NCBI GenBank assembly: GCA_001899255.1
Contig: MKVX01000023.1
Location: 281,660-345,659 of the forward strand
Source of the DNA: Rhizobiales bacterium 62-47
GTDB taxonomy: Bacteria; Pseudomonadota; Alphaproteobacteria; Rhizobiales; Xanthobacteraceae
DNA: 64,000 bases
Direction of reading: 5' to 3'
Numbering within the stretch: the stretch's first letter is position 1; each line of letters opens with the position of its first letter. Position numbers and translations under genes: made by a program. The notes beneath the pieces are model-generated. The model saw only the letters and a program-made list of their open reading frames with translations. It was not told the origin of the DNA and did not search any database. This document shows positions 8,535-16,242 of the stretch, one piece after another.

Positions 8535-8590
8535 ATGGGGTGCGATTCCTGTGCGGGCGATGTGACGCACAACCGTGAACGACGAGTGCC

Positions 8591-9436
8591 TCAACGTGGC
8601 GGAGCGCCCGGCACCGATTCGACCAATTTGCCGGTGAAGACAATCGGTCCCGTCGCAACGCCCGTCGGCGATCCACCTTCCGGTTCGACGGTGACGGCGT
8701 AGGTGGCTTGATTGATGGTATCGGCGTCGTAGCGTGTCAGCAATTGCCGTGCGGTAAATTCATCGCCGCCAATGACGCCGAGCGACTGGGGTCGCTGGAA
8801 TTTGTCGGAGACGATCCACAATTCGAAGCTCTTGCCCGCTTCGGGCTGCGCGCCGACCTTGCGCACCGTGAAGCGCTTGGTGGCTTCGTCGACCGTGAGG
8901 ATGAAGGCCGGCGAGTTGCCGTCCTGCTGCAGCACCGCGACATATTGCGCGGAGGCCGGCGCGGGCGTCTGCACGATCTGCACGCGCGGCTCCGGCCGCA
9001 GGCCCGCAGGCAGCAGGTCCGGCCGATAGATTTGCGTCGCGACGATGGCCACCAACGCCGCGGCGGTAGCCGATGTCAGGGCCGCGATGTTGCGCCAGCG
9101 TTGTACGCGACCGCGAAACACGAGGATATCTGCTGTCGCGGGCCGATCGAACGAAGACCCGATGCTGCCAGCGATCGTCCCGGCACCGCGCTGCAGATCG
9201 TTCGTCACCGACTGCGCGATCTCCGCGCGAATCCTTTCCCAAACTTCGGAGCGTGGCTCGATGGGCCCGACCATCGCCGTCAGTTCGGCGAGCCGCCGAT
9301 CCCACGCCGCGACCACCGCGGCGAAATCCGGATCGTTTGCCATTGCAGCATCCACCTGCGCACGCTCCGATGCATCGAGCGTACCGAGTGCATATTCCGC
9401 CGCAAGCGCGATCTGGTCTTCGCTAAAGGTCATCAT
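8591..9436 (-). CDS. Anti-sigma factor, RskA family
   Basis: 281-residue membrane-anchored anti-sigma factor partnering the ECF sigma factor encoded just upstream. The N-terminal cytoplasmic part has the ASD-like helices (EDQIALAAEYALGTLDASER), then a single membrane helix near residues 125-145 (IAALTSATAAALVAIVATQIY) and a C-terminal periplasmic RskA domain (FELWIVSDKFQRPQSLGVI). The ATG at 9436 overlaps the sigma stop as ATGA, so the pair is translationally coupled; an ATG three bases later and one 15 bases earlier are alternatives. It should hold the sigma factor inactive until an envelope signal releases it. Confidence 0.85.
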   Translation of the reverse strand: MMTFSEDQIALAAEYALGTLDASERAQVDAAMANDPDFAAVVAAWDRRLAELTAMVGPIEPRSEVWERIRAEIAQSVTNDLQRGAGTIAGSIGSSFDRPATADILVFRGRVQRWRNIAALTSATAAALVAIVATQIYRPDLLPAGLRPEPRVQIVQTPAPASAQYVAVLQQDGNSPAFILTVDEATKRFTVRKVGAQPEAGKSFELWIVSDKFQRPQSLGVIGGDEFTARQLLTRYDADTINQATYAVTVEPEGGSPTGVATGPIVFTGKLVESVPGAPPR

Positions 9437-9981
9437 GGCAGCCCAAGGCACTCTCGAATGTCCAACATGCTGCGCCGTAGCCAGGTCTTGATCGTATTCA
9501 CCGGCGTCTTGAACTTCGTCGCCAGTTGATCACGACTCCAGCCATTGTAGTAAGCCAACAGCACCAACTTCTGCCGCTCCTGCGGAAGCTGGCCGATACA
9601 CGCCAGCAGTCGCTTCAACTCCTCAGTCATCTCCCGCTGCGCCAGGGGGTCCGGCGTATCCGCAGCGACCTCCAATGCAGCAGGATCTTCCTCGATCGAC
9701 GTCTCGTTCCGCTTTCGCACGACATCGATGGCGCGGTTGCGCGCGATCGACACCATCCACGTGATTGGCGAAGCAAGCGCCGGCTGGAATTGTCCAGCGC
9801 TATGCCAGATCTTGACGTACACCTCCTGAATGACCTCCTCGGCGAGGTCCTGACGCCGCAAAATACGTAGCACCACGCCAAACAGTTTCGCGCGGGTCGC
9901 AACATACAACCGCTCGAACGCAACCTGATCGCCCTTGGCAACGGCAGCCAGTAACCAGACAAGCTCAGCCGGCGTCAGCAT
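9433..9981 (-). CDS. ECF RNA polymerase sigma factor (SigK-like)
   Basis: 182-residue sigma-70 family ECF factor. Region 2 covers roughly residues 25-95 (DLAEEVIQEVYVKIW is the 2.2 core-binding motif; PITWMVSIARNRAIDVVRKR is region 2.3/2.4). Region 4 ends with a helix-turn-helix (GWSRDQLATKFKTPVNTIKTWLRR). It is first of two genes, overlapping its anti-sigma factor. Its start is preceded by AAGG and, about 33 bases upstream, by a 17-bp palindrome. It is distinct from EcfG itself. The regulon cannot be read from this window. Confidence 0.9.
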   Translation of the reverse strand: MLTPAELVWLLAAVAKGDQVAFERLYVATRAKLFGVVLRILRRQDLAEEVIQEVYVKIWHSAGQFQPALASPITWMVSIARNRAIDVVRKRNETSIEEDPAALEVAADTPDPLAQREMTEELKRLLACIGQLPQERQKLVLLAYYNGWSRDQLATKFKTPVNTIKTWLRRSMLDIRECLGLP

Positions 9982-10013
9982 TCTCCAAGGTCCCCATTGC
10001 AGTTATGCGATAC

Positions 10014-10030
10014 GTGCCGATGGTCGGCAC
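10014..10030. promoter_or_regulatory. Palindrome upstream of the ECF sigma gene
   Basis: GTGCCGA-TGG-TCGGCAC, a perfect 7-bp inverted repeat, centred about 41 bases upstream of the sigma start. Either an operator or a leader hairpin. Confidence 0.4.
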
Positions 10031-10105
10031 CACCGGCCCGCGAACCAGCCACCATAGCTTGCATCGCGGCACCTCACTACGTCCACTGCGGCAAATTGTG
10101 GACCT

Positions 10106-10140
10106 TTAAAAAAGCGGAACCCGGACCTTGCGATCCGGGC
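10106..10140 (-). terminator. Rho-independent terminator after fliJ
   Basis: On the minus strand CCCGGA and TCCGGG form a stem around an 8-base loop, followed by TTCCGC and a run of six T. It lies about 30 bases after the fliJ stop and insulates the sigma operon. Confidence 0.8.
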
Positions 10141-10170
10141 TCCCTCAGCGAAACAGTATTTTGGCTGGGT

Positions 10171-10590
10171 TCAGGCGACAGCCCCGATCCGGGCGCGCAT
10201 CAGGCCGATGCTGTTGAGATCGGCCTGCTCCCGCGCATTTTCCTCGGCGCGTTCGCGCGCTTGATCGCGCTCGTCGAGCAGTTCGACTTTCTTGAGCTCT
10301 TCAAAGGCCTCAGCCAAAGAACTCTTGGCGTCCTCGAGCTGGATGCGCAATTCGTCAGCGGAACGGGTCAGGTTCTCGCGGCGCTGAATCGCAGCCTTGG
10401 CATAGGTCGGGTAGGCGAAATGCGTTGGATCGTTGATCCCGGCGCGTTCCTGCTCGGTCTCGATTTCACGCTCAAGGTCGACCGACATACGCTGGAAATC
10501 CGCGATCATGCCCTCGATCTGGGCGACCCGGCGGCGCTTCTCGTCGACCTGAAATTTCTTCAGGCGGATTAGCGTTTCACGTGACTTCAT
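10171..10590 (-). CDS. fliJ: Flagellar export protein FliJ
   Basis: 139-residue, almost entirely alpha-helical, highly charged coiled-coil protein (KKFQVDEKRRRVAQIEGMIADFQRM onward), as expected for FliJ, the stalk that inserts into the FliI ATPase ring and contacts FlhA. The ATG at 10590 has GGGGAG upstream; an earlier in-frame Met at 10635 lacks support. It follows fliI on the same strand with about 108 bases between, forming the classic fliI-fliJ pair. Its function rests on context as well as sequence because FliJ proteins diverge strongly. Confidence 0.88.
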   Translation of the reverse strand: MKSRETLIRLKKFQVDEKRRRVAQIEGMIADFQRMSVDLEREIETEQERAGINDPTHFAYPTYAKAAIQRRENLTRSADELRIQLEDAKSSLAEAFEELKKVELLDERDQARERAEENAREQADLNSIGLMRARIGAVA

Positions 10591-10698
10591 CGACTCATAC
10601 TCCCCAGAAGTCCCAAGCAGCGGACGGGACAACACCGGCTCCCCGCGAGGACCCCACCGGCAACCAAGATATTCGGAGAGGATGATGGCCTGACAAAG

Positions 10699-12024
10699 TT
10701 AGCGTTCCGTTTCCAAAACTCCGAGGATCTGCTCAAGCCTGCGGTATCCTTCGGCCAATCCCGAGACCTCGCCTTTGGCCTGACGCAGGAAGTCCTCCAG
10801 CGGTTCGTGCAGTCGGATCGCTTCGTCGACTTCCGGGCTGGAACCGGCCCGATAGGCGCCGAGGCGGATCAATTCCTCCATGTCGGAATACGTCGCCATG
10901 ATTTGGCGTCCGCGCGTGATGACCGGCAGGAATGCCGGATCGGCCGACTTCGGCATGGTCCGCGACACCGACTTCAGCACATTGATCGCCGGATAACGGC
11001 CACGTTCGGCAATCGCGCGTTCCATGACGATATGGCCGTCGAGAATGCCGCGCACCGCATCGGCAACCGGCTCGTTATGGTCGTCGCCATCGACCAGCAC
11101 CGTGAAGATGCCGGTGATGGTGCCTTCGCCTACGCCGGGCCCCGCGCGCTCGAGCAGTTTCGGCAACTCAGTGAAGACCGTCGGGGTATAGCCTTTCGCC
11201 GTCGGCGGCTCCCCGGCCGATAACCCGATCTCACGCTGCGCCATGGCAAAACGTGTGACCGAGTCCATCAGGCACAACACGTCCTGCCCTTCGTCGCGGA
11301 AGTATTCGGCAATCGCCAGCGTCAGATATGCGGCCTGACGTCGCATCAATGCCGGCTCGTCCGAGGTCGCCACCACAACGACCGAGCGCGCCAACCCTTC
11401 CTCTCCAAGATCGTCCTGCAGGAACTCCTGCACCTCGCGGCCACGTTCACCGACCAGACCGATCACCGAGACATCCGCATCGACGTTACGCGCCAGCATC
11501 GACAGCAGCACCGATTTGCCGACACCCGAACCGGCGAAGATGCCCATGCGCTGGCCGCGACAGCAGGTCAGGAAGGTATTGAGCGCCCGCACCCCAAGGT
11601 CGAGCGGCGCGCCGACCCGCTTGCGCGAATGCGCCGGCGGCGGCGAGTTGCGATAGGGCATCGGCGATACGCCATGCACCAGCGGGCCCTTGCCGTCGAT
11701 CGGTTCACCCATGGCATTGAGCACGCGCCCGAGCCAGGCCGGCGACGGCCGCACCTGGCTGGCGGCATTGGCGATGACGGCGCGGCAGCCGCGACGCACG
11801 CCATCAAGTCCGGCGAACGGCATCACCACCGCATTGTTGCCGGTGAAGCCGATCACCTCGCAGGGGATGAAGCGACCGTTACCGGTCTCGATCACGATCC
11901 GGGCGCCGACCGACATCGCATGAATGGGGCCGGCGACCTCGACCATCAGCCCGCGGACGCCGACGACGCGGCCATAAGTATTGACGCCGTCGATCTCGTC
12001 GATCTGCTCCGCAAGCGCCTTCAT
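10699..12024 (-). CDS. fliI: Flagellum-specific ATP synthase FliI
   Basis: 441-residue hexameric ATPase of the flagellar type III export apparatus. Walker A reads [14 protein letters not shown] (about residue 163), followed by the family's [11 protein letters not shown] and a Walker B at [22 protein letters not shown], all characteristic of FliI/YscN rather than F1-beta subunits. The start ATG at 12024 faces ctrA across a 368-base divergent promoter region that holds a CtrA-like box 40 bases upstream. Pairs with fliJ downstream. Confidence 0.97.
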   Translation of the reverse strand: MKALAEQIDEIDGVNTYGRVVGVRGLMVEVAGPIHAMSVGARIVIETGNGRFIPCEVIGFTGNNAVVMPFAGLDGVRRGCRAVIANAASQVRPSPAWLGRVLNAMGEPIDGKGPLVHGVSPMPYRNSPPPAHSRKRVGAPLDLGVRALNTFLTCCRGQRMGIFAGSGVGKSVLLSMLARNVDADVSVIGLVGERGREVQEFLQDDLGEEGLARSVVVVATSDEPALMRRQAAYLTLAIAEYFRDEGQDVLCLMDSVTRFAMAQREIGLSAGEPPTAKGYTPTVFTELPKLLERAGPGVGEGTITGIFTVLVDGDDHNEPVADAVRGILDGHIVMERAIAERGRYPAINVLKSVSRTMPKSADPAFLPVITRGRQIMATYSDMEELIRLGAYRAGSSPEVDEAIRLHEPLEDFLRQAKGEVSGLAEGYRRLEQILGVLETER

Positions 12025-12392
12025 TGCGAAAACCTTAAGTTTCGACGAATTGCGGCCAGGCTCTTAACTTCGTGTTTACCCGCATCGTTAATCATTGCGT
12101 CACTGTCTTTGGTGACTGAGAGCGCTTGTCCGACAGAAAGAAGGACGAGTCTCAAGAGTCGGTTAGGCCCGCCTCTTGATGCGAAACTTGAGCGAGAACG
12201 GATAAAAAAAGCTGCCCTTGCGCAACACTTTAGTTCGATTCGACAAAAATTGCACGATAGTGCTTGCGCAACGGAATCAGGTTTTGTTAACCATGTCTCG
12301 TCAGGATCCGAATCAGTTGTTCGAAGGCGTTTCCAGTGCCGCCAGTAGTGCGGACGACCTGACGCCCGGAGCGGCGACTATAGGGGACTGGC
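12025..12392. promoter_or_regulatory. Divergent fliI / ctrA control region with five GANTC sites
   Basis: No established gene, but dense in regulatory motifs. GANTC (CcrM methylation) sites occur at 12147, 12156, 12237, 12274 and 12310, all between the middle of the spacer and ctrA. TTAA-type CtrA half sites occur at 12064 and 12287 (TTAACC). A 39-codon frame starting MSRQDPNQLF runs 12293-12412 and overlaps the ctrA start; it could be a leader peptide but has no clear ribosome site. In Caulobacter a GANTC site in the ctrA P1 promoter links transcription to replication passage. Confidence 0.6.
12064..12078. promoter_or_regulatory. Candidate CtrA box upstream of fliI
   Basis: TTAA, seven bases (CTTCGTG), TTTA: one mismatch to TTAA-N7-TTAA, centred about 47 bases before the fliI start codon. 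Consistent with CtrA control of early flagellar genes, and possibly of ctrA itself on the other side. Confidence 0.45.
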
Positions 12393-13094
12393 ATGCGCGT
12401 TTTGCTGATTGAAGATGACAGCGCCGTCGCGCAGTCGATCGAGCTGATGCTCAAATCCGAGAGCTTCAACGTCTATACGACGGATCTCGGAGAGGAAGGC
12501 GTCGATCTCGGCAAGCTTTACGACTACGACATCATCCTGCTCGACCTGAACCTGCCCGACATGTCCGGTTACGACGTGCTCAAGCAGCTTCGCGTGTCGA
12601 AGATCAAGACACCCATTCTGATCCTCTCCGGCCTCGCCGGCATCGAGGACAAGGTCAAGGGTCTCGGCGTCGGCGCCGACGACTACATGACCAAACCATT
12701 CCACAAGGACGAACTAGTTGCGCGCATCCACGCCATCGTGCGCCGCTCCAAGGGCCATGCCCAGTCCGTCATCCAGACCGGCGATCTCGTCGTCAACCTC
12801 GACACCAAGACGGTTGAAGTCGGTGGCCAGCGCGTGCATCTGACCGGCAAGGAATATCAGATGCTGGAACTGCTCTCGCTGCGCAAGGGCACCACCCTGA
12901 CCAAGGAAATGTTCCTCAACCACCTCTACGGCGGCATGGACGAGCCGGAACTGAAGATCATCGACGTCTTCATCTGCAAGCTCCGCAAGAAGCTGGCCAA
13001 TGCGTCCGAGGGCCGTAATTTTATCGAAACCGTCTGGGGCCGCGGCTACGTGCTGCGCGAACCGCACGAGGATGACGTCCGCATCCCCGCCTGA
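12393..13094 (+). CDS. ctrA: Cell cycle response regulator CtrA
   Basis: 233-residue OmpR-class response regulator, the master cell-cycle and motility regulator of Alphaproteobacteria. Receiver domain residues 1-115 with acidic pocket ED-D (7-9), phospho-acceptor Asp51 in [10 protein letters not shown] and Lys in [11 protein letters not shown]. The winged-helix DNA-binding domain (about 125-225) has the near-invariant CtrA stretch [24 protein letters not shown]. The ATG at 12393 follows AGGGGA. The C-terminus ends in PA rather than the AA of the Caulobacter ClpXP degron. It is phosphorylated through ChpT, whose gene is 6 kb away, and is followed by a strong terminator. Confidence 0.98.
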   Translation: MRVLLIEDDSAVAQSIELMLKSESFNVYTTDLGEEGVDLGKLYDYDIILLDLNLPDMSGYDVLKQLRVSKIKTPILILSGLAGIEDKVKGLGVGADDYMTKPFHKDELVARIHAIVRRSKGHAQSVIQTGDLVVNLDTKTVEVGGQRVHLTGKEYQMLELLSLRKGTTLTKEMFLNHLYGGMDEPELKIIDVFICKLRKKLANASEGRNFIETVWGRGYVLREPHEDDVRIPA

Positions 13095-13134
13095 TCTGAT
13101 TTCTGGCGAGCCGCAAGGCTCCTCCTCCCGACTG

Positions 13135-13165
13135 AACCCCGCCGCGAATGGCGGGGTTTTTGTTT
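13135..13165 (+). terminator. Rho-independent terminator after ctrA
   Basis: AACCCCGCC and GGCGGGGTT form a perfect 9-bp stem with a six-base loop, followed by TTTTGTTT-type U-run, about 40 bases after ctrA. It faces the convergent cheR gene. Confidence 0.9.
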
Positions 13166-13237
13166 GCGTAAAGGAGCGAACAGCTCATCGATTGACGCCG
13201 GTTCCGGACAGACACAACGCCGTAGCGGCGGGCTTCG

Positions 13238-14119
13238 TCAGCGATGCGGCGACGCGACGCCCATCTGCAGAAACGGCGCACTTGCCGGAACCAGCGACGG
13301 CGCGACATGCACCGGATTGGGCGCATAGAGGCCACGACGGTCCGGACAGGGCCGGAATGCATCGGTCAGCCCGACCACCGTTTCCGCCGCACCCAGTGCC
13401 AGAAAGCCGTCCCGCTCCATCACCTTCGCGATGCGCCGGAACATGCTGACCTTGGTGGCTTGATCGAAATAGATCATGACGTTGCGGCAGAACACCACGT
13501 CGAAGATGCCGAGATGGGTGAAGTCGTGCAGCAGGTTCAGCTGCTTGTGCTGCACCATCGCGCGAATGTCAGGGTTGAGCTGCCACATATCGCCGATCTG
13601 CCGGAAGTATTTGACCAGCAGTTGAATTGGCAGACCGCGCTGCACCTCGAACTGGCTGAAGATGCCGGCTTTGGATTTTTCCAGCACACCTTGCGACAAA
13701 TCCGTAGCGACGATCTCGATGCGCCAGCCGTTCAACGCCGCGCCGTATTCCCTCAAGCCCATCGCGATGGAGTATGGCTCCTGACCGGTCGAGCACGCCG
13801 CGCTCCAGATGCGAAGGGTGCGGCGATGGGCGCGCGATTGCAATAGCGTCGGGAGGATGGTGTCGCGCAGATGATCAAACGGCAGCTTGTCGCGGAAGAA
13901 AAATGTTTCGTTGGTGGTCATGGCTTCGACCACTGACGCCACCATTCCCTCCGATCCAACCTTCATTCGCTGGACCAGCTCGCTGATACTCGCGAGACCG
14001 AGCCTTCGGGCCACCGGCAGCAATCGGCTTTCAACCAGATATTGCTTGTCGGATGACAAATCGAGGCCGGAGCGCTCCTTGAGAAACTTGCGGAGATAGT
14101 CGTAGTCCAAGGGCGTCAC
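13238..14119 (-). CDS. cheR: Chemotaxis protein methyltransferase CheR
   Basis: 293-residue S-adenosylmethionine-dependent enzyme that methylates glutamates of chemoreceptors. It has the N-terminal all-helical CheR_N domain ([16 protein letters not shown] onward) and the catalytic domain with [10 protein letters not shown], the SAM-binding [18 protein letters not shown] (about residue 105) and [13 protein letters not shown]. The start ATG overlaps the cheB stop as ATGA, so the opposed methylation and demethylation enzymes are co-translated. Last gene of the che operon; a Pro/Ala-rich tail of about 35 residues is extra. Confidence 0.96.
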   Translation of the reverse strand: MTPLDYDYLRKFLKERSGLDLSSDKQYLVESRLLPVARRLGLASISELVQRMKVGSEGMVASVVEAMTTNETFFFRDKLPFDHLRDTILPTLLQSRAHRRTLRIWSAACSTGQEPYSIAMGLREYGAALNGWRIEIVATDLSQGVLEKSKAGIFSQFEVQRGLPIQLLVKYFRQIGDMWQLNPDIRAMVQHKQLNLLHDFTHLGIFDVVFCRNVMIYFDQATKVSMFRRIAKVMERDGFLALGAAETVVGLTDAFRPCPDRRGLYAPNPVHVAPSLVPASAPFLQMGVASPHR

Positions 14120-15270
14120 GAACGATCTCCCGAAAACAGCCGATTGAGCTTCGATGCGATCTGCCCCAGCGGTAAGACAGCCGAACAGATACCGGCGTTG
14201 GCCGCGGCGCCTGGCATTCCCCAGACAACGCTCGTGGCTTCGTCCTGCGCGATGACGCTGCCTCCCGCGGCTGCAATCTCCTTACCGCCGCGAGAGCCAT
14301 CGGACCCCATGCCGGTCAACACAATAGCCAGCGTGGCGCCCTGCCAGAAACCAACCGCCGAACTGAACAGCGGGTCGACAGCAGGCCGGCAGAAATTGAC
14401 GGGGGGCCCGTCGTCGAGAGCGATGGCTGCACCGGCGCCATGGCGCGCGACACGCATGTGCTTGCCGCCCGGCGCGAGATAGATCCGTCCCGGCTTGATG
14501 AGTTCGCCATCGACACCCTCATGGGCCGGGCGCCCACTGGCTCGCGCCAAATGCTCGGCGAGGATCGTCGTGAAAGTTGGCGGCATGTGCTGCGTAATCA
14601 ACACCGGAACGCGATCGATCACCGGGCCGATCTCCGTCACCAACGAAATCAGCGCCTGCGGTCCGCCGGTCGATGAACCGATCAGCAGCACGCGCGGCAT
14701 CGTCGCGCTGAAAGGCCGTAACGTCGGAGGCAAGTTCGCGGGGCGTGCCACCGCGTCGCGCGCGCGTTCGGCAACCGGCGCCAGCGAAGGGGCCACGACG
14801 GCCGCGGCCGGGCGGCGAAAGCGCGCGCCCAAATGGCGGATCTTCTCGATCAGATCGCGACGGAACGTTTCGGCCGCGCCTTGTTCGCGCGTACTCTCGG
14901 GCTTCGGCACATAGTCCGAAGCGCCAAGCGATAACGCCTTCAGACTGATCTCGGCGTTGCGGCGCGTCAGGGTCGACGCCATGATGACGACAAGATTGCG
15001 CTTCTTGGCCAGCAACAACGGCAACGCGGAAATGCCGTCGAGATCCGGCATCTCAATGTCGAGGATCGCAACATCGGGATCGATGCGCTCGATCTGATTG
15101 ACCGCATCGCGGCCGGTACGCAGCGATCCAACAACGATCAGATCAGGTTCGGCTTCGATCCAGCGCGAGATCAATCCACGAATAACGACGGAATCATCCA
15201 CCACCAGCACACGCAACGGATCGTTGCGCACAACATCAGACGTCGAAGATCGGGCGACAGCGATTCCCAT
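14116..15270 (-). CDS. cheB: Chemotaxis response regulator methylesterase CheB
   Basis: 384-residue protein-glutamate methylesterase/deamidase. The N-terminal receiver domain has phospho-acceptor Asp71 in [10 protein letters not shown]; an Ala/Pro-rich linker (about 150-190) leads to the esterase domain with the catalytic Ser in [13 protein letters not shown], His in ITQHMPP and Asp in [13 protein letters not shown]. It removes methyl groups from receptors when phosphorylated by CheA. Sits between cheY and cheR; the 66-base gap to cheY has no clear promoter. Confidence 0.96.
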   Translation of the reverse strand: MGIAVARSSTSDVVRNDPLRVLVVDDSVVIRGLISRWIEAEPDLIVVGSLRTGRDAVNQIERIDPDVAILDIEMPDLDGISALPLLLAKKRNLVVIMASTLTRRNAEISLKALSLGASDYVPKPESTREQGAAETFRRDLIEKIRHLGARFRRPAAAVVAPSLAPVAERARDAVARPANLPPTLRPFSATMPRVLLIGSSTGGPQALISLVTEIGPVIDRVPVLITQHMPPTFTTILAEHLARASGRPAHEGVDGELIKPGRIYLAPGGKHMRVARHGAGAAIALDDGPPVNFCRPAVDPLFSSAVGFWQGATLAIVLTGMGSDGSRGGKEIAAAGGSVIAQDEATSVVWGMPGAAANAGICSAVLPLGQIASKLNRLFSGDRS

Positions 15271-15336
15271 TACTCACCAAACGCAACAAACTGAACACCA
15301 GCCGGGCGCGCGGACCGCGCCGCCGGCTGATATTTC

Positions 15337-15702
15337 CTAGATCAAGCCAACTTCATGAAATTTCGCCGTGACGATGTCCTTGTCGAACGGCTTCATGATG
15401 TATTCGTTCGCGCCGGCATGCAGGGCGCGGGCGATGTGCGCGACGTCGTTCTCGGTGGTGCAGAACACCACTTTCGGACGGTCGCCTCCCGGCATCTGCC
15501 GCAAGTTACGCAGGAACTCGTAACCGTCCATCACCGGCATATTCCAGTCGAGCAGCACCGCGTCCGGCAATTGCCGTTTGCAGACATCGAGTGCCTTCTC
15601 GCCATCTTCGGCCTCGACGATATGGAAATCCATACCCTCGAGAATCCGTCGGGCGACTTTCCGGATCACGCTTGAATCATCGACGACCAGACATGTAAGC
15701 AT
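15337..15702 (-). CDS. cheY: Chemotaxis response regulator CheY
   Basis: Single-domain receiver of 121 residues. Acidic pocket VVDDSS at residues 6-11, phospho-acceptor Asp52 in AVLLDWNMPVMDGYEFL, and the Lys of YIMKPFDKD. With no output domain, it acts by protein contact, either on the flagellar switch or as a phosphate sink; with one CheY in the operon and a receiver on CheA, which role it has is open. Confidence 0.93.
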   Translation of the reverse strand: MLTCLVVDDSSVIRKVARRILEGMDFHIVEAEDGEKALDVCKRQLPDAVLLDWNMPVMDGYEFLRNLRQMPGGDRPKVVFCTTENDVAHIARALHAGANEYIMKPFDKDIVTAKFHEVGLI

Positions 15703-15760
15703 TTCGACCTCTGTTCGCTGGTTTCAAATCCCGGCCGGGATTCTGTTCAATGGTTGATAA

Positions 15761-16231
15761 TCAGGCAGCCAGCATATCGGACGTAATTTCCAGCACACGA
15801 TCGACATCGAGCACGACCATCAACTGCCCGTCGAGGCGATGAACGCCAGCGGACATTTTCGCCATGCGCGGATCGAGATTGACCGGATTGTCTTCGCGAC
15901 TGTCGTCGGGAAGCTTCATGACCTCGCCGATGGAATCGATCAGCAGGCCATAGGATTCGCCTCGCAGATCGACGCCAACGGCCATCGGTGGCCGCCCGCT
16001 ATCCGCCTTCGGCAATCCCAACCGGGCGCGCATGTCGATGGCGGTCACGATACGGCCACGCAGATTCAGCACGCCGGCGACGTCGCTCGATGCCAGGGGC
16101 ACGCGGGTCAGCCGCTCGGGCATGAAGACATCCTGCACGCGCGAGATCGGCAGTCCGAACAATTGATCGCCGATCATCGTGGTCACGTATTCGGTCATCG
16201 CGCCTTCGACGCCGGAAGTTTTGTTGCTCAT
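15761..16231 (-). CDS. cheW: Chemotaxis coupling protein CheW
   Basis: 156-residue CheW-fold adaptor linking chemoreceptors to CheA. It shows the family's FGLPISRVQDVF, GVLNLRGRIVTAIDMRARLG and DSIGEVMKLPDD. The ATG at 16231 has AAGGAAG upstream; an internal ATG 11 codons later is an alternative. Directly downstream of cheA (11 bases). Confidence 0.94.
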   Translation of the reverse strand: MSNKTSGVEGAMTEYVTTMIGDQLFGLPISRVQDVFMPERLTRVPLASSDVAGVLNLRGRIVTAIDMRARLGLPKADSGRPPMAVGVDLRGESYGLLIDSIGEVMKLPDDSREDNPVNLDPRMAKMSAGVHRLDGQLMVVLDVDRVLEITSDMLAA

Positions 16232-16242
16232 CCTTGGCTTCC

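Noticed and set aside
10116-10140. GGAAC as an EcfG -35 element
   Set aside because: No CGTT at 16-18 bases; the stretch is the fliJ terminator.
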